DNA from: Anaerolineales bacterium
GTDB lineage: Bacteria; Chloroflexota; Anaerolineae; Anaerolineales; Villigracilaceae
Reading direction: 5' to 3'
NCBI GenBank assembly: GCA_030680795.1
Contig: JAUXUL010000045.1
Location: forward strand, 62,001-126,000
Length of the DNA stretch: 64,000 bases
The notes under the pieces are model-generated. The model made no database searches and had not been told where the DNA came from. It worked only from the letters and a program-made list of their open reading frames with translations. A program made the position numbers and the translations under genes. This document shows positions 7,138 through 16,574 of the stretch, in pieces. How positions within the stretch are numbered: position 1 is the stretch's first letter; the number at the start of each line of letters is the position of its first letter.

Positions 7138-8625
7138 ATGAAAAGACTCGATCAATTAACTTTTACACGCTTTACCGCAATTTTAATTGTATTGTTTTTT
7201 CACGGCGGCGGCGGCATCTATTTGCAAGCAGTCAATATTTTCCCCATCTCCCCAATTCTAATATCTGCGACAACCAGCGTAACCTATTTATATGTCCTTT
7301 CCGGTTTTGTTATGTCGTTGGTGTATTATCGCCCGAACGAGAAGTTTGACATCGGTAGGTATTGGACTGCGCGTTTTGTTCGGTTATATCCACTTTACCT
7401 GATTTCATTTTTACTTGTTTGTTATTACTACCTTGATTCCATCGCCCAAATCAAGCCGCAAAAAACACTTGTAAATATTTTTGTCCTGCAAGCCTGGGTG
7501 CCTCGATATGCGCAGTCTTTTAATTACGCATCCTGGTTCATGACTGTTCAGTTTTTCTTATATGCTGTCTTCCCATTCTTTACATTGTGGGCGTATCGTC
7601 AGTCCACAAAAAAGTTAATATGGGTTTCGATTATCGTTTGGGTCGTCAGCCAGATGATTCATAACGCCCTTTGGATCGGCTACTTTCCTGAATATGAAAA
7701 CTTTCTTGTCTATTTTCCGCTTTTCCATTTAAGTTCATTTATTCTGGGCGCGGTCGGCGGGATCTGGTATCTGCGTGAGGGACGGGAACAGAAAATTAAA
7801 TCCAGTATCGGTTTATTGGTTTTTACGGGAGCGGTGCTGTTTGTATCTGCTTACGTAGTCATGAGCAATGAGATCGCTGCATTTCCTCATGGAATTCAGT
7901 TAATGACCGGGCTTTTAGCCCCAGTATTAACCGTCGTCATCGTTGCCCTTGCATTGGATAAATCTCGTCTCTCCGCTTTCCTTAATTATCCCGCCTTGGT
8001 TGCCCTGGGAGAAACATCCTATGGATTGTATATCCTGCACGTGCCGGTCATCTGGATATATAAACGCGCCCTAGAAAATTTGTCCCTCGCCGATCCCCAG
8101 TTTATTTTTGACTACACCTTCCTACCCTTGATGATTGCGGTTGGTTTGCTCATCCATTTTTATGTTGACCAGCCGCTCCGTAGTTGGTTAAAGAAAATTT
8201 TACAACGCGTGAGCATGCCGCTCCTCATTTTGGACCTTGTGATTGTTGCAGTTTCGATTTATGTTTCCTTCCGTTTTCGGTTTGGGGATGGGCGCGAATA
8301 TTTGTCCTATCGTTCCATGGGATTGTTGATGTTTTGGTCTGCATTCCTGTTGAGAACAATTCTCTCGGTTGTATTTAATGGATTGAACCCGCGCATTCTT
8401 AAAGGTTCTTTTCTTCAATTGTTGCGCCCGATACTGATTTCTACGACCCTTGGCTCTTTTGTCCTTCTTTCCATTATTTTTACAGGGTATTCTCTTGGCT
8501 GGTTTGAGAATTTCCCGCGCAGCATCTTTATTATGGATTGGGCGGTTGTACTCACGCTGTCTTTACTGATTAGATTTCTATTCAGGCGCGCAGGCTTCTA
8601 CCCTCCTAAACCATTATCAGCATGA
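7138..8625 (+). CDS. Membrane acyltransferase (acyltransferase-3 family) with extra C-terminal membrane domain
   Basis: 495 residues. Residues 1-350 are an acyltransferase-3/OafA-like domain with about ten spans. The N-terminal FTRFTAILIVLFFHGGG carries the family histidine, and YGLYILHVPVIW sits near the end of the domain. Such enzymes transfer acyl groups to sugars or lipids at the membrane. The last ~140 residues (LLILDLVIVAVSIYVSFRFRFG... and FPRSIFIMDWAVVLTLSLLIRFLFRR) resemble the N-terminal membrane bundle of CapD/WbpM-type nucleotide-sugar dehydratases, but no NAD-binding domain follows. This suggests a fusion of two surface-polysaccharide modules. The ATG at 7138 has GAGGACTGG just upstream. 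A bidirectional terminator follows. Confidence 0.85.
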   Translation: MKRLDQLTFTRFTAILIVLFFHGGGGIYLQAVNIFPISPILISATTSVTYLYVLSGFVMSLVYYRPNEKFDIGRYWTARFVRLYPLYLISFLLVCYYYLDSIAQIKPQKTLVNIFVLQAWVPRYAQSFNYASWFMTVQFFLYAVFPFFTLWAYRQSTKKLIWVSIIVWVVSQMIHNALWIGYFPEYENFLVYFPLFHLSSFILGAVGGIWYLREGREQKIKSSIGLLVFTGAVLFVSAYVVMSNEIAAFPHGIQLMTGLLAPVLTVVIVALALDKSRLSAFLNYPALVALGETSYGLYILHVPVIWIYKRALENLSLADPQFIFDYTFLPLMIAVGLLIHFYVDQPLRSWLKKILQRVSMPLLILDLVIVAVSIYVSFRFRFGDGREYLSYRSMGLLMFWSAFLLRTILSVVFNGLNPRILKGSFLQLLRPILISTTLGSFVLLSIIFTGYSLGWFENFPRSIFIMDWAVVLTLSLLIRFLFRRAGFYPPKPLSA

Positions 8626-8634
8626 ACCAATAAC

Positions 8635-8670
8635 TCAAACAGGTCTCACGAATTCGCGAGACCTGTTTGA
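8635..8670. terminator. Bidirectional hairpin between convergent genes
   Basis: Perfect 13-bp stem tcaaacaggtctc / gagacctgtttga with a 10-nt centre (acgaattcgc). It lies between the ends of the acyltransferase gene and the 422-aa gene, so it probably ends both transcripts despite short T-tracts. Confidence 0.65.
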
Positions 8671-8694
8671 CTATTCAACTATCACACTTTCAAT

Positions 8695-9963
8695 CTACTT
8701 ATGCAAATTTCTAGCTGCAATAAAACTTAAACCTGCTTTCGTCAAATCCCAGGCAGAGTGGTTGCATGCTGCGACTTTATCGAGATAGTTTAATTGCAGG
8801 TTATCCCAGTCACCAGATTCAATGACTTCCTTCTTCTCGCGGAAGTAATCCAAAATATCGGATTGATGTGCGCGAGTGACATCCACTTCGGGGTCGCCGC
8901 CTTCGTGTTTCGCCGCAATATTTGCAACATGGTCAGCCAATTCAACCAACTCTGCGCGGCGGTTGTATGGTTGAATGACAATGCTCTTCTGCGGCTCGGT
9001 GATGTGATGTTCAAAGCGGACAATTTTTTCAAAGCCAAGCGCTTTTCTGAATTCGGCAGTCAGTTCCATGGTCTGGTTATTGACCGAGTTCGACCAGTTG
9101 AATCCGATCAGCGGGGATGTGCCATCGTCACGGCTGAGCAATTTCGCCATCGTCAAAATCCATAATGCGTTGTAGGGGTTGTCCGCGCCAAAGAACACCG
9201 AGATCTTGAATTGAATATCCACGCCCAAACGATGGAGCAGGAAGCCAAGTAAGATCGTACCTCCATTGAAATTGAGGACATGTTGCACCCCGTAGTTGGT
9301 GTAGTAGTACAAAAATTCATCCAGCCATTGAAGTGCGTGTTCGTTGGGTTGACCAATTCCGCCGAAATAGCCTGTGATCGTTGCGGGCCCGCCAAGGTGG
9401 GGATTGGAACCATCCGTGCCTTTGGTGTCCAGCGTTTCCACGAAGGAGGCACCGATAATATCCAGTGCAGCGACAATGGCCGGCAAGTCGCCATCCGCTT
9501 CGGATTCCTTCATGTTGCGAACAGCGATATAGCGCCCGGGCATGAGCGTTTGATTTGCAATGGCTTGCTCCGCCATGGCGCGTACCCATGGGAAATACTG
9601 CAAAGCGGATACTTCAAGTGTGACTGCGTATTTATCTTTGAACTTCATCTTTCGCACCGCGGCCGTATCGCCCCAAACTTTTTTCCTGTAATCTGCCACC
9701 GAGATGAATGCGCCTTTGTTGCGTTGTTCAATTAACCAATTCAAATCCTTGATGTAATCGGGGTTCTTCGCTTCAACCAACTTGAACAAATTATCCATTT
9801 TGCGTGCCGCGCGATGTTTGCGGTTGATCTCTTTGGGCGTGCCATACTTCGCCACCACCGCGAGAAAATCTTTCATGACCTGTGAATTTGGGTCAAGCAA
9901 AACAGAATTGAATGCCTTGAGTTTATCGGGCGAGATCTTGAGTAACTTTTGCATATCGTTCAT
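8695..9963 (-). CDS. Unrecognised 422-residue cytoplasmic protein next to panB
   Basis: The protein is soluble and evenly coding, with an ATG start behind AAGGAG. The first ~110 residues are helical and charged. A conserved-looking core follows (DLPAIVAALDIIGASFVETLDTKGTDGS...; GGPATITGYFGGIGQPNEHALQWLDEFL; GVQHVLNFNGGTILLGFL; LIGFNWSNSVNN; RFEHHITE), whose strand-helix alternation suggests a TIM-barrel enzyme with histidine and acidic residues in loops. I cannot name the family. It lies downstream of panB on the same strand, separated by a 159-bp palindromic repeat, so it may or may not be co-transcribed. No pantothenate gene is otherwise visible. Confidence 0.85.
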   Translation of the reverse strand: MNDMQKLLKISPDKLKAFNSVLLDPNSQVMKDFLAVVAKYGTPKEINRKHRAARKMDNLFKLVEAKNPDYIKDLNWLIEQRNKGAFISVADYRKKVWGDTAAVRKMKFKDKYAVTLEVSALQYFPWVRAMAEQAIANQTLMPGRYIAVRNMKESEADGDLPAIVAALDIIGASFVETLDTKGTDGSNPHLGGPATITGYFGGIGQPNEHALQWLDEFLYYYTNYGVQHVLNFNGGTILLGFLLHRLGVDIQFKISVFFGADNPYNALWILTMAKLLSRDDGTSPLIGFNWSNSVNNQTMELTAEFRKALGFEKIVRFEHHITEPQKSIVIQPYNRRAELVELADHVANIAAKHEGGDPEVDVTRAHQSDILDYFREKKEVIESGDWDNLQLNYLDKVAACNHSAWDLTKAGLSFIAARNLHK

Positions 9964-9982
9964 TTTGTCTCCTTAATTTGAA

Positions 9983-10141
9983 ATGTCGTTGCGAGGAGCG
10001 TTCTTGTTCTTCCCTGGCACCGCCCGCCAGGGCAGGTGTGCGACGACACTTGCGGCGTACGCCAGTGCGGTGAGCAATCTCCTCGCACTGGTGGGGGTTG
10101 CTTCGGGCGGACCGCTTCGCGCACCGCCCTCGCAACGACAT
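9983..10141. repeat. Long palindromic dispersed element (GTCGTTGCGAG family)
   Basis: Ends atgtcgttgcgag and ctcgcaacgacat are exact inverted repeats. The interior has further complementary blocks (gcgaggagc / gagcaatctcctcgc; gggcgg / accgccctc). It has no ORF of its own and fits neatly between the 422-aa gene and panB. It is related to the element at 18201-18298. Confidence 0.7.
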
Positions 10142-10142
10142 A

Positions 10143-11000
10143 TTATTTCAACATCTTCTTCAACTCTTCATACTCCTCATCAGGCATTCCAAAATAATTT
10201 TCCTGCATGGGGAATTTTCCGCCGATGACTTCATCGTGATAACCTTTCAAGCCGTTGAGAATGACCTCGCCAGCGTTGCCGTAGACTTTTGCCATCTTTG
10301 GTTTAAATTTGGGATACAACCCAAACATATCGTGATAAATTAATAGTTGACCATGCGCGTCGGGTCCGGAACCGAGACTCATGATGATGCAATTCTCTGC
10401 GCGTTCCGTGATGAGTTTGCATAAGCGGTCAGGTACAAGTTCAAGCAAAATACAGAATGCTCCCGCTTGTTCAAGCGCCTTCGCATCATCCACGATCTTC
10501 TTTGCCAGCGTGGCAGATTTCCCTTGTAAGCGGAACCCGCCCAGGGCGGAGACAGACTGCGGCGTGAGTCCGAGATGCCCAATGGCGGGAATGCCCGCAT
10601 CCACGATCCCCTTGATTCGGTCAGCCATCGCCGCGCCGCCTTCGAGCTTGATCGCGTCGCAGCCAGCCTCAGCCATGAATCTGCCTGCGTTGCGGATCGC
10701 ATCCTCCACCGAAGTTTGATACGTCATGTACGGCATATCGCCAATGACAAACGCCGTTGGCGCGCCGCGTCTCACAGCTTGCGTGTGGCGGATCATGTCA
10801 TCCATTTTCACGGGCAGGGTTGAGTCGAAGCCGAGCATGGTCATGCCAAGACTGTCGCCCACCAAAATCATCTCAATGCCGGCTTGCTCCTGCAGATACG
10901 CAGTTGGATAATCGTAGCAGGTCAGCCAGGTGATCGGCTCTTTGTCCGTGACCTTCTTGAACAAGTACGGCAACGTGATCTTTTTGCGTGTTTCCGTCAT
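10143..11000 (-). CDS. panB: 3-methyl-2-oxobutanoate hydroxymethyltransferase
   Basis: 285 residues, full length. It makes ketopantoate from alpha-ketoisovalerate and 5,10-methylene-tetrahydrofolate, the first committed step of pantothenate/CoA synthesis, in the cytosol. The family signature is clear: TCYDYPTAYLQEQAGIEMILVGDSLGM near residues 23-50, DMPYMTYQ, IKLEGGAAM, and GIPAIGHLGLTPQS with the metal and substrate contacts. The start at 11000 has AGAAGGAG six bases upstream. panC and panD are not nearby. Confidence 0.96.
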   Translation of the reverse strand: MTETRKKITLPYLFKKVTDKEPITWLTCYDYPTAYLQEQAGIEMILVGDSLGMTMLGFDSTLPVKMDDMIRHTQAVRRGAPTAFVIGDMPYMTYQTSVEDAIRNAGRFMAEAGCDAIKLEGGAAMADRIKGIVDAGIPAIGHLGLTPQSVSALGGFRLQGKSATLAKKIVDDAKALEQAGAFCILLELVPDRLCKLITERAENCIIMSLGSGPDAHGQLLIYHDMFGLYPKFKPKMAKVYGNAGEVILNGLKGYHDEVIGGKFPMQENYFGMPDEEYEELKKMLK

Positions 11001-11201
11001 TCATACTCCTTCTGATATGGATATAGAATCAGTATAGATGGAAATATTATTTGATACAATTGACGAAAATCACTAATTCCCCATTCCTTCTTGTGGGTTC
11101 CTAAAAGCCCCGTTTATGAAAGACTGTCCTTCTCAGGACGAAGGGATGCTCCTCGCTGAACGAGGTCGAAGCGCGGGTGGCTTGGAAAACTTAGACATTA
11201 T

Positions 11202-11241
11202 ACAAAACTTGTCCTTCGACTGGGATCAGGACAAGTTTTGT
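11202..11241. repeat. Perfect 13-bp hairpin at the break of an ABC-transporter remnant
   Basis: acaaaacttgtcc / ggacaagttttgt with a 14-nt loop containing ttcgactgggatca, a relative of the dispersed TTCGACAAGCTCAGG repeats. The ABC-transporter homology begins exactly at its right arm, so the hairpin may mark an insertion or deletion end point. Confidence 0.65.
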
Positions 11242-11345
11242 GATTGAGCACAGATTATCCACGATCACAAATGCAGATCGGATCGTGGTCATTAACGAGG
11301 GGAAGATTATCGAGCAAGGCCGGCATAATAACCTGCTGGCGAAGC
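11240..11345 (+). pseudogene. Remnant of an ABC exporter ATPase C-terminus
   Basis: The frame reads [35 protein letters not shown]. This matches the H-loop and following strand of ABC exporter nucleotide-binding domains (usual IAHRLSTI..ADRI.V...G.I.E.G.H..L). Everything upstream, including Walker A, signature and Walker B, is missing. The frame then runs antisense into the end of enolase. It is a 35-codon relic, not a gene. Confidence 0.85.
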
Positions 11346-11354
11346 ATTTGAAAT

Positions 11355-12671
<1,317 letters not shown>

Positions 12672-12683
12672 TTACCTAAAACC

Positions 12684-12780
12684 AGACCCTAAAGGTCTTT
12701 GCATCTTTATGCAAACTTACTTGAGAAGCTTAAGATTGGTTTTGAATTTATGTTTTCAGGATTGAAGACCTTTAGGGTCT
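12684..12780. repeat. Widely spaced 16-bp inverted repeat upstream of eno, in a 525-bp gap
   Basis: agaccctaaaggtctt (12684-12699) and aagacctttagggtct (12765-12780) are exact reverse complements 65 bp apart. Each arm is itself partly palindromic (AGACC...GGTCT). A related core, cctaaaggt/acctttagg, forms the hairpin at 43195-43227. The rest of the 12654-13178 gap holds no supportable ORF; it contains the hairpin at 13095-13124. Confidence 0.6.
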
Positions 12781-13094
12781 CTTCACCTGCTTCAAGTATA
12801 ATCCCAAATATTGGGAGACGAAGCCTTGACTAAAACCGCTACTTTTATCCCCCCGCGATAGAACAAGATTTATTTTCCACGCGATGTTTTGTTGCAAAAT
12901 TGTCATCTCCTTTATCCGTGTGATGTTTACTTTGATCCTGAAATTACCCGTAGAATGTCCTCAGCGAGCTTGCGGCTAAAGTTTGCTGTATTACTAAATA
13001 TAGTGTATAGTGATTGCAGTCGTTAATTTAACTGTATCTGAGACAAATCCACTTACTCACAGAAAATATTAAACCCTATCTTTCTCGGTGTAAC

Positions 13095-13124
13095 AAAGGC
13101 GGCGTCCTGGCGACCGCCTTTTTG
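13095..13124 (+). terminator. Rho-independent terminator or leader attenuator before the GT4 gene
   Basis: aaaggcgg / ccgccttt, 8-bp stem followed by TTTTT. It lies 55 bp before the glycosyltransferase start and overlaps the spurious ORF-track start at 13122. With no + strand gene upstream in the gap, it could attenuate transcription into the gene or end a short leader RNA. Confidence 0.7.
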
Positions 13125-13178
13125 CATCGGATCAGCAAGATATTATCAACAATTGGGGTGTCTGGAAGGAAAAGTTTT

Positions 13179-15554
13179 ATGGCTAAATCAACTCACCCGA
13201 TCATCAAGCGCATAGCCTTTATTGGTAGTTACCTGCCGCGCCAATGCGGTATTGCCACATTTACCACTGATCTTTGCGAGTCCATCGCAGATGAGTACAA
13301 AGGAACGGCCTGCATCGCATTGCCTGTCAATGATACCGAAGCAGGCTATGATTACCCGCCGCGGGTTCGTTTCGAATTGAGTGAAAAGGATATCGAATCC
13401 TATCGCCGTGCTGCTGATTTCTTGAATATTAACAATGTGGATATGGTCTCGTTGCAGCACGAATACGGCATTTTTGGAGGCAGGGCAGGTAGTTACATTT
13501 TGACCTTACTGCACGAATTGCGAATGCCTGTCGTCACAACATTGCATACTATCTTACGAGATCCCAATCCTGATCAGCGCCGTGTGCTCGAGGAAATCGT
13601 TTCTCTATCGGACCGTGTGGTGGTCATGAGCGAAAAAGGATCGGAATTCCTTCAAGAGGTATATCACGTACCTCCAGACAAAATTGATTTGATCCCACAT
13701 GGTATTCCTGATGTGCCCTTTGTAGACCCAAGTTTTAACAAAGATTTGTTTGGAGTTGAAGGCAAAAGTGTTCTGTTAAGTTTTGGTTTGCTCTCAGCTA
13801 ACAAAGGTATTGAGAATGTGATATCAGCTTTGCCGACTATTTTAGAGAAATATCCCAATGTCGTGTATATTGTCGTGGGCGCAACCCACCCGCAGGTCAT
13901 AAGGAACGAAGGTGAAACCTATCGGCTATCTTTGCAATGGTTGGCTCATGAAAAGGGTATAGAAGGAAATGTTATCTTTCATAACCGTTTTGTTGCAATG
14001 GATGAACTTATCCAATTCATTGGCGCTACGGATATCTATATCACGCCCTATCTCGACGCCGCGCAAATTACATCTGGGACACTGGCCTATACGGTGGGAG
14101 CCGGTAAGGCGGTTATCTCCACGCCATATTGGTATGCAAAGGAAATGCTGGCCGATGAACGCGGGGCGTTGGTTCCATTTAGTGATCCACAAGCGCTGGC
14201 CGCACAGGTGATCGATTTACTCGGCAATGAGTCGAAGCGTCATGCCATGCGAAAACGTGCTTATCTTTTCGGTCGGGATATGATCTGGCCACAAGTTTCA
14301 CGGCGTTATATGATGACTTTCGAACGCGCTCGCGCTGAACACCGTTATTATGCGGCGACTGAATTCGCGATCAAACCATTGGATAAACGTGCCTGGGAGT
14401 TGCCCCCACTTAAACTGGATCACTTGAGGCACCTTACGGATGATACAGGTATATTTCAGCATGCCATTTTCACAATACCTAACTATCGTGAAGGTTATAC
14501 AACCGACGATAATGCCCGCGCCTTGATTGTCAGTGTGCTCCTGGAAGAATTGGGAAACAAGGAAGCCACTGAATTGGCGACCCGCTATCTCGCGTTCACC
14601 TGGTATGCCTTCAATTCTGAAACGAGACGCTTTCGTAACTTTATGGATTATCAGCGAAATTGGCTCGAAGAGAGCGGCTCGGACGACAGTCATGGTCGCG
14701 CATTGTGGGCACTGGGCACTCTACTGGGCTGTTCGAATATGCCAACATTGCACAATATGGCGGGCCGTGTGTTTGAGCAATCCTTGCTTGCCATGCTCGA
14801 AACGACCAGTCCGCGTGCCTGGGCATTCGCACTGATCGGCATCCACGAGTATTTGGGTCGTCTTGCCGGTGATCGTCGCGTCAACCAGGTGCAGGAGGAA
14901 TTGGCGGGTCGGTTGCTGTCACTTTACAAAGATAACCGAGCAGATGGATGGAACTGGTTTGAGAATAAGCTGACTTATTGCAATGCGGCACTGTCACACA
15001 CCATGCTACTGTGCGGCCAGTCTATGTCAAATCCTGTAATGACTGAGGTGGGTTTGGAGTCTCTCAGTTGGCTTGCCGAATTACAGCACGCGGACACGGA
15101 AGGAAGGCATTTCGTTCCCATCGGCTCCAATGGTTTTTATCAGCGAGGCGGCGAACGCGCCCGCTTCGATCAACAGCCAGTGGAGGCGCAGGCGATGGTC
15201 TCTGCTTGTCTCGAAGCTTATCGCGTCACCGGGAAAAAAAGCTGGCACATAGAAGCCCGCCGCGCCTTCGAGTGGTTTCTCGGCCGCAACGACTTGCACC
15301 TCCCGGTCTACGATCCGACGACGGGTGGTTGTCGTGATGGTTTGCATCCTGATCGGCCGAACGAGAATCAAGGGGCAGAGTCCACGCTCGCCTTTCTCCA
15401 GTCCCTTTTGGAATTAAGATTAGCGGAAAATATTGGTCAACCTAATGAGCATACTCACAATGAACAATCAACCTTTGGAAATCTTTCGTCGTCACAAACA
15501 CAACCCGATCCTGACAGCCGCGAACTGGCCGTATCAAGTCAACAGCGTATTTAA
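13179..15554 (+). CDS. GT4 glycosyltransferase fused to a C-terminal helical glycoside-processing-like domain
   Basis: 791 residues from ATG 13179 (GGAAGG ten bases upstream). Residues ~10-400 are a GT-B retaining glycosyltransferase: YLPRQCGIATFTTDL, VSLQHEYGIFGGRAGSY, VTTLHTIL, VVMSEKGSEFL and the donor loop YITPYLDAAQITSGTLAYTVGAGKAVISTPYWYAKE, with the acidic residue for the nucleotide sugar. Residues ~420-760 are all helical with repeated Trp/Tyr-Asp patterns (TDDNARALI, DDSHGRALWALG, RFDQQPVEAQAMVSACLEAY), consistent with an (alpha/alpha)6 toroid. It probably builds or remodels a mannose-type glycan together with the overlapping GH130 gene. The last ~35 residues overlap that gene in another frame and look non-conserved. 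Confidence 0.85.
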   Translation: MAKSTHPIIKRIAFIGSYLPRQCGIATFTTDLCESIADEYKGTACIALPVNDTEAGYDYPPRVRFELSEKDIESYRRAADFLNINNVDMVSLQHEYGIFGGRAGSYILTLLHELRMPVVTTLHTILRDPNPDQRRVLEEIVSLSDRVVVMSEKGSEFLQEVYHVPPDKIDLIPHGIPDVPFVDPSFNKDLFGVEGKSVLLSFGLLSANKGIENVISALPTILEKYPNVVYIVVGATHPQVIRNEGETYRLSLQWLAHEKGIEGNVIFHNRFVAMDELIQFIGATDIYITPYLDAAQITSGTLAYTVGAGKAVISTPYWYAKEMLADERGALVPFSDPQALAAQVIDLLGNESKRHAMRKRAYLFGRDMIWPQVSRRYMMTFERARAEHRYYAATEFAIKPLDKRAWELPPLKLDHLRHLTDDTGIFQHAIFTIPNYREGYTTDDNARALIVSVLLEELGNKEATELATRYLAFTWYAFNSETRRFRNFMDYQRNWLEESGSDDSHGRALWALGTLLGCSNMPTLHNMAGRVFEQSLLAMLETTSPRAWAFALIGIHEYLGRLAGDRRVNQVQEELAGRLLSLYKDNRADGWNWFENKLTYCNAALSHTMLLCGQSMSNPVMTEVGLESLSWLAELQHADTEGRHFVPIGSNGFYQRGGERARFDQQPVEAQAMVSACLEAYRVTGKKSWHIEARRAFEWFLGRNDLHLPVYDPTTGGCRDGLHPDRPNENQGAESTLAFLQSLLELRLAENIGQPNEHTHNEQSTFGNLSSSQTQPDPDSRELAVSSQQRI

Positions 15555-16398
15555 TCCCGGCGCTACTTTACTGGCTGACGGTACTACTCTGCTATTATGT
15601 CGCGTGGAGGATCGACGCGGACTTTCGCATTTATGCGCCGCGCGATCGGCAAATGGTATTGATAACTGGCAAATCGACTCCAAGCCTACTTTTATGGCCG
15701 ATCCAGAACATTATCCAGACGAATTGTGGGGCATAGAAGACCCGCGCATTACCTATGTTCCTGAATTGGGCCAGTATGTCATCGTCTATACTGCCTACGC
15801 ACGCGGAGGGCCGGGTGTGGCCCTGGCGCTCACAAAAGATTTCCACTCCTTCGAGCGCTACGGCGTGATCATGCAGCCGGAAGATAAAGATGCGGCGCTA
15901 CTGCCGCGCAGGATCAATGGCCGCTGGGCTTTGATCCACCGCCCGCTCAGTGCGACCGGCGCGCATATGTGGATATCCTACTCGTCCGACCTGTATCACT
16001 GGGGTGGGCACAAGAAGATCCTAGAAGCGCGCCTCGGTGGTTGGTGGGATGCGAACAAAATCGGTCTCTCCCCTCCCCCGATTGAGACCTCACAGGGCTG
16101 GCTGGTGATTTATCATGGTGTAAAGCAGAACGCGGCCGGCTCTATTTACAGATTAGGTCTCGCCCTGTTTGATTTGAATGAACCGGAGCGTTGCTTGAAA
16201 CGCGGCGACGAGTGGGTATTTGGTCCTGAAGAACCATACGAACAACATGGGGATGTGGACAAAGTTGCCTTCCCGTGTGGTTACACCCTTGCATCTGACG
16301 GTGATACCCTGCGTATCTATTATGGTGCTGCGGATACAAGTATTGGCGTAGCGACGGGTAGTATCAAGGTTCTGTTAGAGTGGCTTCGCACTCAGTAG
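15445..16398 (+). CDS. GH130-family glycoside phosphorylase-like protein
   Basis: 317 residues from ATG 15445; ATG 15460 is an alternative and neither has a strong ribosome site. It is a five-bladed propeller of the GH130 family (beta-1,2/1,4-mannoside phosphorylases and relatives). Visible patterns are RHKHNPILTA, NSVFNPGATLL, LLCRVEDRRG, GIEDPRITYV with the proton-donor Asp, and W..IYHGVKQ followed by Y..G.AL.DL. The substrate is unknown. The gene overlaps the GT4 gene by about 110 bp in a different frame, implying coupled expression or a frameshifted gene end. Confidence 0.88.
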   Translation: MSILTMNNQPLEIFRRHKHNPILTAANWPYQVNSVFNPGATLLADGTTLLLCRVEDRRGLSHLCAARSANGIDNWQIDSKPTFMADPEHYPDELWGIEDPRITYVPELGQYVIVYTAYARGGPGVALALTKDFHSFERYGVIMQPEDKDAALLPRRINGRWALIHRPLSATGAHMWISYSSDLYHWGGHKKILEARLGGWWDANKIGLSPPPIETSQGWLVIYHGVKQNAAGSIYRLGLALFDLNEPERCLKRGDEWVFGPEEPYEQHGDVDKVAFPCGYTLASDGDTLRIYYGAADTSIGVATGSIKVLLEWLRTQ

Positions 16399-16541
16399 CA
16401 AAATTATGGTGGAATTAACAAAAAATGACAATCTCATCAAAATGGGAAAAGAAAAGACACCTCGATATTTCATGATAGGCAGAGGACTCCTAAACCTTCC
16501 GTAGATTAAATGAAAATCTAAGTCGCCATTGGTTACACACC

Positions 16542-16571
16542 AAAAAGGGCTCCGATTTCGGATGCCTTTTT
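16542..16571. terminator. Bidirectional terminator between GH130 and pyrG
   Basis: caaaaagggctccg - attt - cggatgcctttttg. The outer AAAAAGG/CCTTTTT and inner CCG/CGG pairs form the stem, with A and T tracts on either side. It lies between convergent gene ends. Confidence 0.75.
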
Positions 16572-16574
16572 GAA

